Assembly (NCBI GenBank): GCA_035999365.1
Contig: DASYGT010000041.1
Span: 1-51,329 of the forward strand
Reading direction: 5' to 3'
DNA from: DASYGT01 sp035999365
GTDB taxonomy: Bacteria > Actinomycetota > Actinomycetes > Mycobacteriales > Jatrophihabitantaceae
Length of the DNA: 51,329 nt
Within the stretch, counting starts at the first letter, position 1. Every line of letters starts with the position of its first letter. The translations under genes were made by a program, and so were the position numbers. Shown one piece after another: positions 1-7,612 of the stretch. The notes beneath the pieces were generated by a model, which ran no database searches, was not told the origin of the DNA, and saw only the letters and a list, made by a program, of their open reading frames with translations.

Positions 1-989
1 ACCACCGAGCAGGACACGTCACCCTCGTTCCACTGGTCGCCGGCCAGCTCGCCGAGCATCGACGCGTGGCCGCGCAGGATGACGGTGAGCCCGTTGATCC
101 GCTCGGCGCTGCGCGTGTTCATCTTGTGAGGCATGGCCGACGAGCCGACTTGCCCCTCCTTGAAGCCCTCGGTGACCAGCTCGATGCCGGCCATCAGGCG
201 GACCGTCTTCGCCAAGGACGACGGCGCGGCTGCGACCTGCACGAGTCCCGACACGACGTCGTAGTCGAGCGAGCGTGGATACACCTGCCCGACGCTCGTC
301 ATCGTGTGGACGAAGCCGAGGTGTGCCGCGACCAGCGCTTCGAGCTGGGCGAAGCGATCAGGGTCGCCGTCGAGTAGATCGAGCATGTCCTGCGCCGTAC
401 CGACGGGCCCCTTGATCCCCCGCAGCGGGTACCGCTCGATGAGTCCGTCGAGGCGCTCGAGGGCCACGAGCAGTTCATCGGCCGCGCTGGCGAACCGCTT
501 GCCGAGTGTCGTCGCCTGCGCGGCGACGTTGTGCGAACGGCCGGCGATCACGAGCTCGTCGTACTCGGCCGCGCGCCGCGCCAGACGAGCGAGCACCGCC
601 AGCACCTTGCTACGGACCAGACGCAGCGACGACAGCACCTGAAGCTGCTCGACATTCTCGGTCAGGTCGCGACTGGTCATTCCCTTGTGGATCTGCTCGT
701 GACCCGAGAGTGCGGCGAACTCCTCGATCCGCGCCTTCACGTCGTGCCGGGTCACCTGCTCGCGCGTGGCGATGGAGGCAAGGTCGACGGCGCCAATGCC
801 ACGATCGACGACGCCTTGGTAGGCGTCGATCGCGCCGGCCGGCACGTCGACCCCGAGCTCGGCCTGCGCCCGCAGGACCGCCAGCCACAGCTCACGCTCG
901 AGCACGATCTTGTGCTCCGGAGACCACAGCGTTGCCATCCGCGCCGAGGCGTACCGCCCGGCGAGAACATTCGGGATCGTCGGCTTCAC
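1..989 (-). CDS. purB: Adenylosuccinate lyase, C-terminal end missing (window edge)
   Basis: Fumarase/aspartase-superfamily lyase that acts twice in purine synthesis: SAICAR to AICAR, and adenylosuccinate to AMP plus fumarate. The reverse strand reads 329 codons from a GTG and runs off the left edge. The N-terminus VKPTIPNVLAGRYAS, the TSRDLTENVEQLQ stretch and the superfamily signature GSSAMPHKMN (near the left edge) are all visible; the rest of the C-terminal domain lies outside. The GTG start overlaps the purD stop as GTGA, so the two are probably translationally coupled. Clustering with purD and purA supports the assignment strongly. The reading frame is clean over the visible part. Confidence 0.96.
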   Translation of the reverse strand, partial: MKPTIPNVLAGRYASARMATLWSPEHKIVLERELWLAVLRAQAELGVDVPAGAIDAYQGVVDRGIGAVDLASIATREQVTRHDVKARIEEFAALSGHEQIHKGMTSRDLTENVEQLQVLSSLRLVRSKVLAVLARLARRAAEYDELVIAGRSHNVAAQATTLGKRFASAADELLVALERLDGLIERYPLRGIKGPVGTAQDMLDLLDGDPDRFAQLEALVAAHLGFVHTMTSVGQVYPRSLDYDVVSGLVQVAAAPSSLAKTVRLMAGIELVTEGFKEGQVGSSAMPHKMNTRSAERINGLTVILRGHASMLGELAGDQWNEGDVSCSV

Positions 990-2257
990 CCGTCCATTGT
1001 CTCAGTCGCGCCCACGGGCAGCGTGATCTCGCCCTCGGCAGCGAGACGGGCGATGTCTGACCGGAACTGCGCACCCGGCAGAGTGACTGTCGCGAGCAGC
1101 TCATAGGCCCGGCTGCGCGCCTGCGTGAGCGTCTCGCCGACTTCCGTGATCGACAGCACGCGGCCGCCCGATGACACGATTGCGCCGTCGTCGCGGCGCC
1201 GCGTGCCGGCATGGATGACGCCGGCCTGCTCGCTGCCGTCGATGATGTCGCCGGTTCGCGGCTGGCCGGGGTAGTTCGCGGCCGCGAGGACGACCGTGAC
1301 GGCGGCGCCGGACCGCCACCGCAGCTTCTCGACCGACGCGAGGGTGCCCGTAGCGGCCGCGTGCAAGACCTCGGCGAGTGGAGACTCCAGCAGCGCGAGC
1401 ACCACCTGCGTCTCGGGATCACCGAATCGGGCATTGAACTCCACGACGCGCGGACCACGCGATGTCATCGCCAGGCCGACGTAGAGCAGACCGACGAACG
1501 GCGTGCCGCGTCGCTCCATCTCGGCGATCGTGGGCTGGGCGACGGTGTGCACCACCTGCTGCGTCACCTGCTCGGGCAACCAGGGCAGCGGTGCGTAGGC
1601 CCCCATCCCACCGGTGTTCGGTCCGGTGTCGCCATCACCGAGCCGCTTGAAGTCCTGAGCGGGTAGCAGCGGAAGGACCGTCGAGCCGTCGGTGACGCAG
1701 AAGAGCGACACCTCCGGACCGTCGAGATACTCCTCGATGACGACCCGGTCGCATTCGACCGCATGGGCGAGCGCTGCTGCCCGATCTTCGGTGACGACGA
1801 CGCCCTTGCCCGCTGCGAGCCCGTCATCCTTCACGACGTAGGGCGGGCCGAATTCGTCCAGCGCCTCGATCGCTTCGTCGCGGGTGGTGCACACCCGCGC
1901 GGCAGCAGTGGGCACGCCGGCTGCAGACATCACCGACTTGGCGAAGGCCTTGCTCCCCTCGAGCTGTGCAGCCGCGCGCGACGGTCCGAAGCAGGCGATA
2001 CCCGCAGCACGCACCGAGTCGGCGACACCGGCCACCAGCGGAGCTTCAGGACCGACGACGACGAGGTCGGCCTGCCACTCGGCGGCCAGCGACGCGACGG
2101 CCGCCGGGTCGAGGGGGTCGACACCGCGCTGCTCGGCCACCGCCGAAGTTCCCGCGTTCCCTGGCGCGCACAGCAGCGCGGTGACGGACGGGTCAGCGCC
2201 GAGCGACAGGCACAGCGCGTGCTCGCGAGCACCGGCGCCGATGACGAGGACACGCAC
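986..2257 (-). CDS. purD: Phosphoribosylamine-glycine ligase (GAR synthetase)
   Basis: ATP-grasp ligase joining 5-phosphoribosylamine and glycine, the second step of de novo purine synthesis. The 423-residue length is normal for the family. The N-domain begins MRVLVIGAGAREHAL; the ATP-grasp region carries KDDGLAAGKGVVV and GPNTGGMGAYAP, followed by VEFNARFGDPETQ. The GTG start at 2257 is preceded by TAGGGT exactly 6 nt upstream (2264-2269), the geometry of a leaderless actinobacterial promoter, so purD may have its own transcription start although it lies in a minus-strand purine run. Its stop overlaps the purB start (GTGA). A palindromic repeat (2276-2328) lies directly upstream. Confidence 0.97.
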   Translation of the reverse strand: MRVLVIGAGAREHALCLSLGADPSVTALLCAPGNAGTSAVAEQRGVDPLDPAAVASLAAEWQADLVVVGPEAPLVAGVADSVRAAGIACFGPSRAAAQLEGSKAFAKSVMSAAGVPTAAARVCTTRDEAIEALDEFGPPYVVKDDGLAAGKGVVVTEDRAAALAHAVECDRVVIEEYLDGPEVSLFCVTDGSTVLPLLPAQDFKRLGDGDTGPNTGGMGAYAPLPWLPEQVTQQVVHTVAQPTIAEMERRGTPFVGLLYVGLAMTSRGPRVVEFNARFGDPETQVVLALLESPLAEVLHAAATGTLASVEKLRWRSGAAVTVVLAAANYPGQPRTGDIIDGSEQAGVIHAGTRRRDDGAIVSSGGRVLSITEVGETLTQARSRAYELLATVTLPGAQFRSDIARLAAEGEITLPVGATETMDG

Positions 2258-2263
2258 GTGGCG

Positions 2264-2269
2264 ACCCTA
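2264..2269 (-). promoter_or_regulatory. -10 element of a probable leaderless purD promoter
   Basis: On the minus strand TAGGGT is followed by a 6-nt gap and the purD GTG. This matches TANNNT -10 elements of leaderless genes. No Shine-Dalgarno-like sequence is present in the gap. No convincing -35 is visible, because the position falls in the arm of the palindromic element at 2276-2328. Confidence 0.45.
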
Positions 2270-2275
2270 CTTGGC

Positions 2276-2328
2276 CCGCTTCGGGGAGAGTTTCCACCGC
2301 TCGGCGGGGCAAAGTCTCCCCAAAGCGG
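2276..2328. repeat. Palindromic repeat, family 2, copy 1 (lipoprotein gene 3' end / purD upstream)
   Basis: Imperfect inverted repeat: left arm 2276-2295 (CCGCTTCGGGGAGAGTTTCC) and right arm 2307-2328 (complement begins CCGCTTTGGGGAGACTTT). The right arm ends one base before the stop codon of the lipoprotein gene (2329-2331), so it probably acts as its terminator. It is clearly related to the element after dnaB (47107-47152): 33 of about 40 aligned positions agree, including the loop sequence ACCGCT. Confidence 0.75.
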
Positions 2329-3723
2329 TCAGGAGGTCGCGACGATCGAGTAGCCGCCGAGGGTAGGGACGAGCGCGTACTTGCCCGACAACGCCGGGGT
2401 GGCGAACCGGCTCACTGCGCCGACGGACACCGAGCCCAGCGACGCACCCGTCTTCGGATCGAGTCCGTACAGAACACCTGCGTGGGTATCGAGAGACCAG
2501 ATCCGACCACCGCCGATCACCGGTGATCCGGTGATGGTGGACGCGGCGTGCCACAGGACCTTCATGTGACCGGTCGAGTCGATCTTGACCGCACGAAGGC
2601 CATCCGTGCACGGGACGTAGACGATGCTGTTCTGCACCGCCGTACCGCCGAACGACGCGCACAGCGGCGCCTGGCTCACCTCGCCCCCGATGCCGCCGAG
2701 CGCACTGCGCCGCAGCACGTACGCCGTTCCGCTCTTGCCCGCCTGGAAGATCCACTGCCCGACGATGGCCGGCCCCTGCGAGCCGAGGTCCTTGTCGGCG
2801 GCGTTGTCGCTCGCCCAGGTCGTCGGCGAGAACGAATCGACCAGCTGCGCGGACGTGTTCAGCGCGAGCACCGAGTCGCTGAAGTCGTACGGGTCGCCGA
2901 CACCGGATGCGCCGTTGCCGACCGCGACGTACATCCGCCCGGTTGAGTCGACCGTCGGTCCCGGTGGCGTCCAGATGCCCGCTTCGCGAGTGGTCGGCAC
3001 GGTGTAGGAGATCGGGCTGCCGGCGCCGTTGACAGCCATGCCGACGACACGGCCCTTGTAGTTGCCGCAGTCTCCGGCGAGCCCGCCGAACGGCACCCAG
3101 ACGGATCCGCCGGCAACGGTGAGCGCGCCGCGCTCCTGCATCGCCACCTGGTCGACACCCGGGAGGTCGATACTCGTGTGCCACTTCACCGCCCCGGTCG
3201 CCAGGATGAGGCCGACCAGCTCGTGACGCGGCGGCGAGCCGCTGTACTCGGGAGCGACGAAGACGAGGCCGCTCGACGTGTCGTACACGGGCGTGCCGGT
3301 GATGCCCAGCGGGTCGATGTTTCCGCACGGCCGCTCGGCCGCGGGCGACGCAGTGCCGAGATGGGCGACCCAGAGCTGGTTACCGGCGGAGTCGAACGCG
3401 TACACGCTGTCGTGTTCGGTGGCGACGATGGTGATTCCCTTGGCCACGATCGGCGATGCGTAGACGGCTCCGTCGAGTGTGACGGCCTTGGCGATCGTCG
3501 GATTGCCGACGGCGGCGGGCATGCTCGTCGAGACACCGGTTCGGGCGACGTTCCCGTGATACGTCCGCCAGTCAGTCGACGCTGCACCTGCCGCGTTGCC
3601 GACTGACGCCGTGCTGACGGCGGGGGCACCCGCAGGCTGGGCGGAACTCTGCGCCGACGGCGACGCCGTCGACGTGCACGCGACCAACAGCGCGGCAATG
3701 CCGATCCCCGGGAGCAGTCTCAT
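2329..3723 (-). CDS. PQQ-binding-like beta-propeller lipoprotein
   Basis: 464 residues, predicted to be exported and lipid-anchored outside the membrane. MRLLPGIGIAALLVACTSTA is a lipoprotein signal peptide with LVAC lipobox, followed by a Ser/Ala/Pro linker. The rest has repeated blades typical of PQQ-like propellers (VYASPIVAKGITIVATEHDSV, VYAFDSAGNQLWVA, GRIWSLDTHAGVLYGLDPKTG). No dehydrogenase active site was recognised, so an enzyme role is not claimed; such domains often serve as binding scaffolds. The ATG at 3723 is chosen over an upstream ATG at 3771 because it begins the signal peptide and has CACAAT 6 nt upstream. It sits between purA and purD on the same strand, with no obvious link to purine synthesis. 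Confidence 0.8.
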   Translation of the reverse strand: MRLLPGIGIAALLVACTSTASPSAQSSAQPAGAPAVSTASVGNAAGAASTDWRTYHGNVARTGVSTSMPAAVGNPTIAKAVTLDGAVYASPIVAKGITIVATEHDSVYAFDSAGNQLWVAHLGTASPAAERPCGNIDPLGITGTPVYDTSSGLVFVAPEYSGSPPRHELVGLILATGAVKWHTSIDLPGVDQVAMQERGALTVAGGSVWVPFGGLAGDCGNYKGRVVGMAVNGAGSPISYTVPTTREAGIWTPPGPTVDSTGRMYVAVGNGASGVGDPYDFSDSVLALNTSAQLVDSFSPTTWASDNAADKDLGSQGPAIVGQWIFQAGKSGTAYVLRRSALGGIGGEVSQAPLCASFGGTAVQNSIVYVPCTDGLRAVKIDSTGHMKVLWHAASTITGSPVIGGGRIWSLDTHAGVLYGLDPKTGASLGSVSVGAVSRFATPALSGKYALVPTLGGYSIVATS

Positions 3724-3727
3724 TCGC

Positions 3728-3776
3728 CGATTGTGCAACCTCCGGCGCCTCCAGCGCTCCGAAAGTTGCACAATCG
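3728..3776. repeat. Palindromic repeat, family 1, copy 1 (between purA and lipoprotein gene)
   Basis: A 49-bp inverted repeat with 12-bp perfect outer arms (CGATTGTGCAAC at 3728-3739, GTTGCACAATCG at 3765-3776) that extend inward with wobble pairs on the minus strand. It lies 2 bp after the purA stop (3779-3781) and its left end supplies CACAAT (3730-3735), a plausible -10 for the lipoprotein gene starting at 3723. It matches an equally long element inside grpE (20446-20494) at 35 of 49 positions. It may serve as purA terminator and as promoter part. Confidence 0.75.
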
Positions 3777-3778
3777 GG

Positions 3779-5065
3779 TCAATCGAGCAGGTCGCGGACG
3801 GCCACCGTCTCTTCCCGGCCCGGCCCGACGCCGATCGCCGAGATCGGCGCCTTGATCATCTTTTCGAGTGTCTGGACGTAGTCGCGCGCGTTCCGCGGAA
3901 GATCGTCGAGGGCACGCGCGGCACCGATGTCCTCGCTCCAGCCGGGCAGGCTTTCATAGATCGGGACGGCGCGGGCGAATTCGGCCTGGGTCATCGGCAG
4001 CTCGTCGTGACGGGTGCCGTCGACCTCGTAGCCGACGCACACGGGGATCTCGTCGAGCCCCGTGAGCACATCGAGCTTGGTGAGTACGAAGTCGGTGACA
4101 CCGTTGATCCGCGCCGCGTACCGCGCGATCGGGGCATCGAACCAACCGCAGCGCCGGGGGCGCCCCGTGGTCGTCCCGTATTCGGCGCCGACCTGGCGCA
4201 GCCGTTCGCCTGCCGCGTCGTGCAACTCGGTCGGGAACGGCCCTTCGCCGACGCGGGTCGTGTAGGCCTTCGCCACGGCGATCACCCGGCTGATGCGCGT
4301 GGGCGGAATACCGCTGCCCGTGCACGCGCCGCCGGCCGTTGCGTTCGACGATGTCACGAACGGGTAGGTCCCGTGATCCACGTCGAGCAGGGTCGCCTGG
4401 CCCGCTTCGAGCACCACCGTGCGCCCGGCATCGAGCATCTGCTCGAGCAACAGAGAAGTGTCGGCAACCATCGGCCGCAGCCGGTCGGCGTAGGAACGCA
4501 GTTCGGCGACGACGTCCTCGACGTCGAACCCCTTGCGGTTGTAGATCTTCACCAGGATCTGGTTCTTGATGTTGAGCGCACCGGTGACCTTGGCGCGCAG
4601 CAGGTCCTCGTCGAACAGGTCCTGGATACGGATGCCGATGCGCGCCATCTTGTCGGCGTAGGTCGGGCCGATGCCGCGTCCCGTGGTCCCGATCTTGCTG
4701 CTGCCGAGGAAGCGCTCGGTGACCTTGTCCAGCGTGCGATTGTAGGAGGCGATGACGTGGGCGGAGCCGCTCACGACGAGCTTGGACGTGTCGACGCCGC
4801 GCGCGGCGATCGCGTCGATCTCCTCGAAGAGGACCTCGAGGTCGATGACGACCCCGTTGCCGATCACCGGCGTGCAGCCGGGCGTGAGGATGCCGGACGG
4901 CAGCAGGTGCAGCGCGTACTTCTCGGTGCCGATGACGATCGTGTGGCCGGCGTTGTTGCCACCGTTGAACTTCACTACGGCATCGACCCGGCTTCCGAGC
5001 AGATCCGTCGCCTTGCCCTTACCTTCGTCGCCCCATTGGGCGCCGACGAGAACGATCGCGGGCAT
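3779..5065 (-). CDS. purA: Adenylosuccinate synthetase
   Basis: Cytoplasmic GTP-dependent enzyme making adenylosuccinate from IMP and aspartate, the first committed step to AMP; purB in the same run completes the route. 428 residues, normal length. The N-terminus MPAIVLVGAQWGDEGKGKA contains the GDEGKGK GTP/IMP loop with the catalytic Asp, followed by GGNNAGHT. The TTGRGIGPTYADK segment, the switch-like SNATAGGACTGSGIPP and the C-terminal GRPRRCGWFDAP are all present. A GAGGTGAG Shine-Dalgarno sequence lies just upstream of the ATG. It follows fba and DUF3151 on the same strand with a 41-bp gap. A palindromic repeat abuts its stop. Confidence 0.98.
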   Translation of the reverse strand: MPAIVLVGAQWGDEGKGKATDLLGSRVDAVVKFNGGNNAGHTIVIGTEKYALHLLPSGILTPGCTPVIGNGVVIDLEVLFEEIDAIAARGVDTSKLVVSGSAHVIASYNRTLDKVTERFLGSSKIGTTGRGIGPTYADKMARIGIRIQDLFDEDLLRAKVTGALNIKNQILVKIYNRKGFDVEDVVAELRSYADRLRPMVADTSLLLEQMLDAGRTVVLEAGQATLLDVDHGTYPFVTSSNATAGGACTGSGIPPTRISRVIAVAKAYTTRVGEGPFPTELHDAAGERLRQVGAEYGTTTGRPRRCGWFDAPIARYAARINGVTDFVLTKLDVLTGLDEIPVCVGYEVDGTRHDELPMTQAEFARAVPIYESLPGWSEDIGAARALDDLPRNARDYVQTLEKMIKAPISAIGVGPGREETVAVRDLLD

Positions 5066-5106
5066 GGCTCACCTCAGTGTTGTTCGGCCGCGGGCAAGGG
5101 TACCTG

Positions 5107-5514
5107 TCAGGGACCCAGGGCGATGACCGCTTCGGGGTCGCTGTCGGCGAGGAACTGCGCGCACCGGGTGGCCTCATCCTCCTCGCCGATGAGGCTGGCG
5201 GCCCGGGCCAGCGCATGCACTGCGCGCAGGAAGCCGCGATTCGCATCGTGCGACCAGGGAATCGGGCCGGTGCCCTTCCACCCGGCCCGGCGCAGCGCGT
5301 CGAGGCCACGGTGGTACCCGGTGCGTGCATAGGCGTAGGCCTCGACAGTGTGGCCACCGGCCAGTGCGCCTTCGGCAAGCCTCGCCCACGCGGCGCTGGA
5401 CTTCGGGTACCGGGCGGCGACAGTGGCCGGATCCTCCCCGGCGTCGAGCAAGCCGACTGCAGGGTCGTCGGGCAGCTTGGTGGGCGGGGCGAGCAGGTTG
5501 CCGAATCCGGTCAT
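5107..5514 (-). CDS. DUF3151 family protein
   Basis: 135 residues from the ATG at 5514 (MTGFGNLLAPPTKLP). Conserved actinobacterial protein of unknown biochemical function, typically found near fba and purA, as here. Features include YPKSSAAWARLAEGAL, a TPR-like helical pattern (EAYAYARTGYHRGLDALRR) and the conserved GPIPWSHDANRGFLRAVHAL. No signal peptide or membrane segment. The start is chosen because ATG overlaps the fba stop as ATGA, indicating coupling; an in-frame upstream start would lie inside fba. No function is assigned. Confidence 0.88.
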   Translation of the reverse strand: MTGFGNLLAPPTKLPDDPAVGLLDAGEDPATVAARYPKSSAAWARLAEGALAGGHTVEAYAYARTGYHRGLDALRRAGWKGTGPIPWSHDANRGFLRAVHALARAASLIGEEDEATRCAQFLADSDPEAVIALGP

Positions 5515-6545
5515 GCCCGCGATTGTGCCGTGGACGTCCCTGCCGCCCGCAGTGCCTCGCATGCCTGGGTGACCCGAGCCGCCATGCCGACCTCGGCCAG
5601 CTTCAGGTACGACCGAGGGTCGTAGGCCTTCTTGCTGCCCACCTCGCCGTCGACCTTGAGCACGCCGTCGTAGTTCGTGAACATGTGGCCGGCGACCTCA
5701 CGCGTGAAGGCGTACTGCGTGTCGGTGTCGACGTTCATCTTCACGACGCCGTACGAGACCGCGGCGTGAATGTCCTCCAGCGCCGAACCGGACCCGCCGT
5801 GGAAGACCAGGTCGAACGGCTTGTCCCTGCCGACCTTCGCGCCGACGGCACGCTGGATCTCGTCGAGGATCTCCGGGCGCAGCTTCACGTTGCCCGGCTT
5901 GTAGACGCCGTGGACGTTGCCGAACGTGGCGGCCAGCAGGTACCGCCCCTTCTCGCCGGTGCCGAGTACCTCGGCGGTGCGCAGCGCGTCGGCCGGGGTC
6001 GTGTACAGCTTCTCGTTCATCTCGCCGACGACGCCGTCCTCCTCGCCGCCGACGACGCCGATCTCGAGCTCCAGGACGATGCGCGCCCGTGCTGCCTTCT
6101 CGAGGAGCTCCGCGGCGATCTGCAGGTTCTCCTCCAACGGGATCGCCGAGCCGTCCCACATGTGCGATTGGAAGAGCGGAGCCTTCCCGGCATCGACGCG
6201 CTCCTGCGAGATCGCGATCAGTGGCCGGACGTAGGAGTCCAGCTTCTCCTTCTGGCAGTGGTCGGTGTGCAGGGCGACGTTGATCGAGTACCGCTCAGCC
6301 ACCACGTGCGCGAATTCGGCGAGTGCCACGGCGCCGACGACCATGTCCTTCACCCCGGTACCCGAGCTGAATTCCGCGCCGCCGGTCGACACCTGGATGA
6401 TGCCGTCGCTGTTCGCGTCGGCGAAGCCGCGCAGTGCGGCATTCACCGTCTCGGAGGAGGTGACGTTGATCGCCGGGTAGGCGAACCCCCCGCTCTTGGC
6501 CCGGTCGAGCATGTCGGCGTAGACCTCTGGTGTCGCGATGGGCAT
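5511..6545 (-). CDS. fba: Class II fructose-bisphosphate aldolase
   Basis: Zinc-dependent aldolase of glycolysis and gluconeogenesis, splitting fructose 1,6-bisphosphate to DHAP and glyceraldehyde 3-phosphate. 344 residues from the ATG at 6545 (MPIATPEVYADMLDRAKSGG), preceded by CAGGAG; longer in-frame starts lack a ribosome site. Zn-ligand regions are visible: NVALHTDHCQ, LELEIGVVGGEEDG, FGNVHGVYKPGNV and the phosphate-binding FHGGSGS, then NVDTDTQYAFTR. Its stop overlaps the DUF3151 start (ATGA). It heads the minus-strand run toward purA; the dedA-like gene diverges from it. Confidence 0.97.
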   Translation of the reverse strand: MPIATPEVYADMLDRAKSGGFAYPAINVTSSETVNAALRGFADANSDGIIQVSTGGAEFSSGTGVKDMVVGAVALAEFAHVVAERYSINVALHTDHCQKEKLDSYVRPLIAISQERVDAGKAPLFQSHMWDGSAIPLEENLQIAAELLEKAARARIVLELEIGVVGGEEDGVVGEMNEKLYTTPADALRTAEVLGTGEKGRYLLAATFGNVHGVYKPGNVKLRPEILDEIQRAVGAKVGRDKPFDLVFHGGSGSALEDIHAAVSYGVVKMNVDTDTQYAFTREVAGHMFTNYDGVLKVDGEVGSKKAYDPRSYLKLAEVGMAARVTQACEALRAAGTSTAQSRA

Positions 6546-6618
6546 CGTGCGCTCCTGACAGTTCGGGCTCTGAACGTCCGAATCCCAGTATTCCGCACCG
6601 CCGCTCAAGCCTGAGAGC

Positions 6619-6651
6619 GGCGCCGTCCCCGCGGCACGGCGCCGTTATGGT
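6619..6651 (+). promoter_or_regulatory. Hairpin plus -10 element upstream of the DedA gene
   Basis: Inverted repeat GGCGCCGT (6619-6626) / ACGGCGCC (6636-6643) with a 9-nt loop, followed at once by TATGGT (6646-6651), which lies exactly 6 nt before the DedA ATG. This fits a leaderless start with a dyad over the spacer region. No Shine-Dalgarno sequence is seen. An operator role for the dyad is inference. Confidence 0.4.
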
Positions 6652-6657
6652 GCTGTC

Positions 6658-7308
6658 ATGCAGTCGCTTGCGACCACCGTGCTCGCCAATCCCATCAGCC
6701 CCGACAAGCTGCTCAGCGGCTCCGGCGCGCTCCTCGTCCTCGCGATCGTGCTGTTCGCCGAATGCGGACTGCTCGTGGGCTTCTTCCTGCCCGGTGACAC
6801 GCTGCTCTTCGCGGCAGGGATCAGCATCGCCACCGGCACGATCACCGGGTCCCTCGCCTCGTTCCTGATCATCGCGCCGATCGCGGCGATTGCGGGAAAC
6901 CTGGTCGGCTACTGGATCGGGTTCCGTGCCGGGCCGGTCGTCTTCGATCGTCCGAACTCGCGCTTCTTCCGGCCCGAGTACGTGCAGCGCTCGCACGTGT
7001 TCTTTGAACGCTTCGGGGTGTGGACGATCATCCTGGGACGATTTGTGCCGATCGTGCGCACCGTCGCCACCGTGATGGCCGGCGTCGGGCGGATGAAGTT
7101 CGCGATCTACGCCATCTGCTCCGTGATCGGCGGCCTGCTGTGGGCCGACGGGGTGCTGCTGGTCGGCAACGCCCTCGGCAAGATCAAGTTCGTCCAGGAC
7201 AACAAGGGCTACGTCGACTACGCCGTCGTCGCCGTCGTCGTCCTCTCGCTCCTGCCGACGGCCCTGCACTTCTGGCGCACCCGACGGGGACGCGACGTCA
7301 ACGGCTGA
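6658..7308 (+). CDS. DedA/SNARE-associated family integral membrane protein
   Basis: 216 residues. DedA-family proteins are inner-membrane proteins, several of which are thought to flip polyprenyl phosphates or phospholipids and to support membrane energetics. Family marks visible: ECGLLVGFFLPGDTLLFAAG (acidic plus re-entrant GDTLL region), GNLVGYWIGFRAG, FFERFGVWTIILGRFVPIVRT with the conserved Arg residues, and VMAGVGRMKF. About five hydrophobic segments are apparent. It diverges from fba and overlaps by 11 bp, tail to tail, with the small membrane-protein gene below. A leaderless promoter is likely. Confidence 0.93.
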   Translation: MQSLATTVLANPISPDKLLSGSGALLVLAIVLFAECGLLVGFFLPGDTLLFAAGISIATGTITGSLASFLIIAPIAAIAGNLVGYWIGFRAGPVVFDRPNSRFFRPEYVQRSHVFFERFGVWTIILGRFVPIVRTVATVMAGVGRMKFAIYAICSVIGGLLWADGVLLVGNALGKIKFVQDNKGYVDYAVVAVVVLSLLPTALHFWRTRRGRDVNG

Positions 7309-7588
7309 GGCGCTGCTGACACGCCTTCACGACATCCTCCGGCGCCTTGACGTGCAGGCCGAGGAACGTCGTGTTCAGCTGGCATTTGTCCTTCGTGATC
7401 CGGTTCGCGATCACCGTGCGCTGCTGCCATACATAGGCGCCGAGCGCGACGGCCAGCACGACCACAACTACCCGGATGACCAGGCTCGACAGGAAGACCA
7501 CGAGCAGGAGCGCCACGACGGCGACGGCGATCACGGCGCCGATCCCGATGTTGGGCACCTGCTTGGCGTTCAGGGCGATGGACGTCAT
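7298..7588 (-). CDS. Small membrane protein of unknown function
   Basis: 96 residues starting MTSIALNAKQVPNIG, the C-terminal part of a much longer antisense open frame over RNase J. Residues 12-53 are almost entirely hydrophobic, reading as two membrane segments, followed by a short soluble tail (QQRTVIANRITKDKCQLNTT, then EDVVKACQQRLSR) with two Cys. No family recognised. The ATG at 7588 has TATCGT 8 nt upstream, so a leaderless transcript is likely, diverging from rnj with a 24-bp gap. The far longer upstream frame is rejected because it lies fully antisense to RNase J. Confidence 0.72.
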   Translation of the reverse strand: MTSIALNAKQVPNIGIGAVIAVAVVALLLVVFLSSLVIRVVVVVLAVALGAYVWQQRTVIANRITKDKCQLNTTFLGLHVKAPEDVVKACQQRLSR

Positions 7589-7596
7589 GCCTGCGA

Positions 7597-7606
7597 ACGA
7601 TAGCCT
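7597..7606. promoter_or_regulatory. Overlapping divergent -10 elements (small membrane protein / rnj)
   Basis: The minus strand reads TATCGT (7602-7597), 8 nt before the ATG at 7588; the plus strand reads TAGCCT (7601-7606), 6 nt before the rnj GTG at 7613. The two hexamers share bases 7601-7602. Both fit TANNNT leaderless promoters, which would make transcription of the two genes mutually exclusive at any instant. Confidence 0.45.
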
Positions 7607-7612
7607 CGTTCC

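Noticed and set aside
3596..5332. 578-codon plus-strand frame across purA
   Set aside because: Composition is Arg/Asp/His-rich shadow coding of purA; no ribosome site, no recognisable domain.
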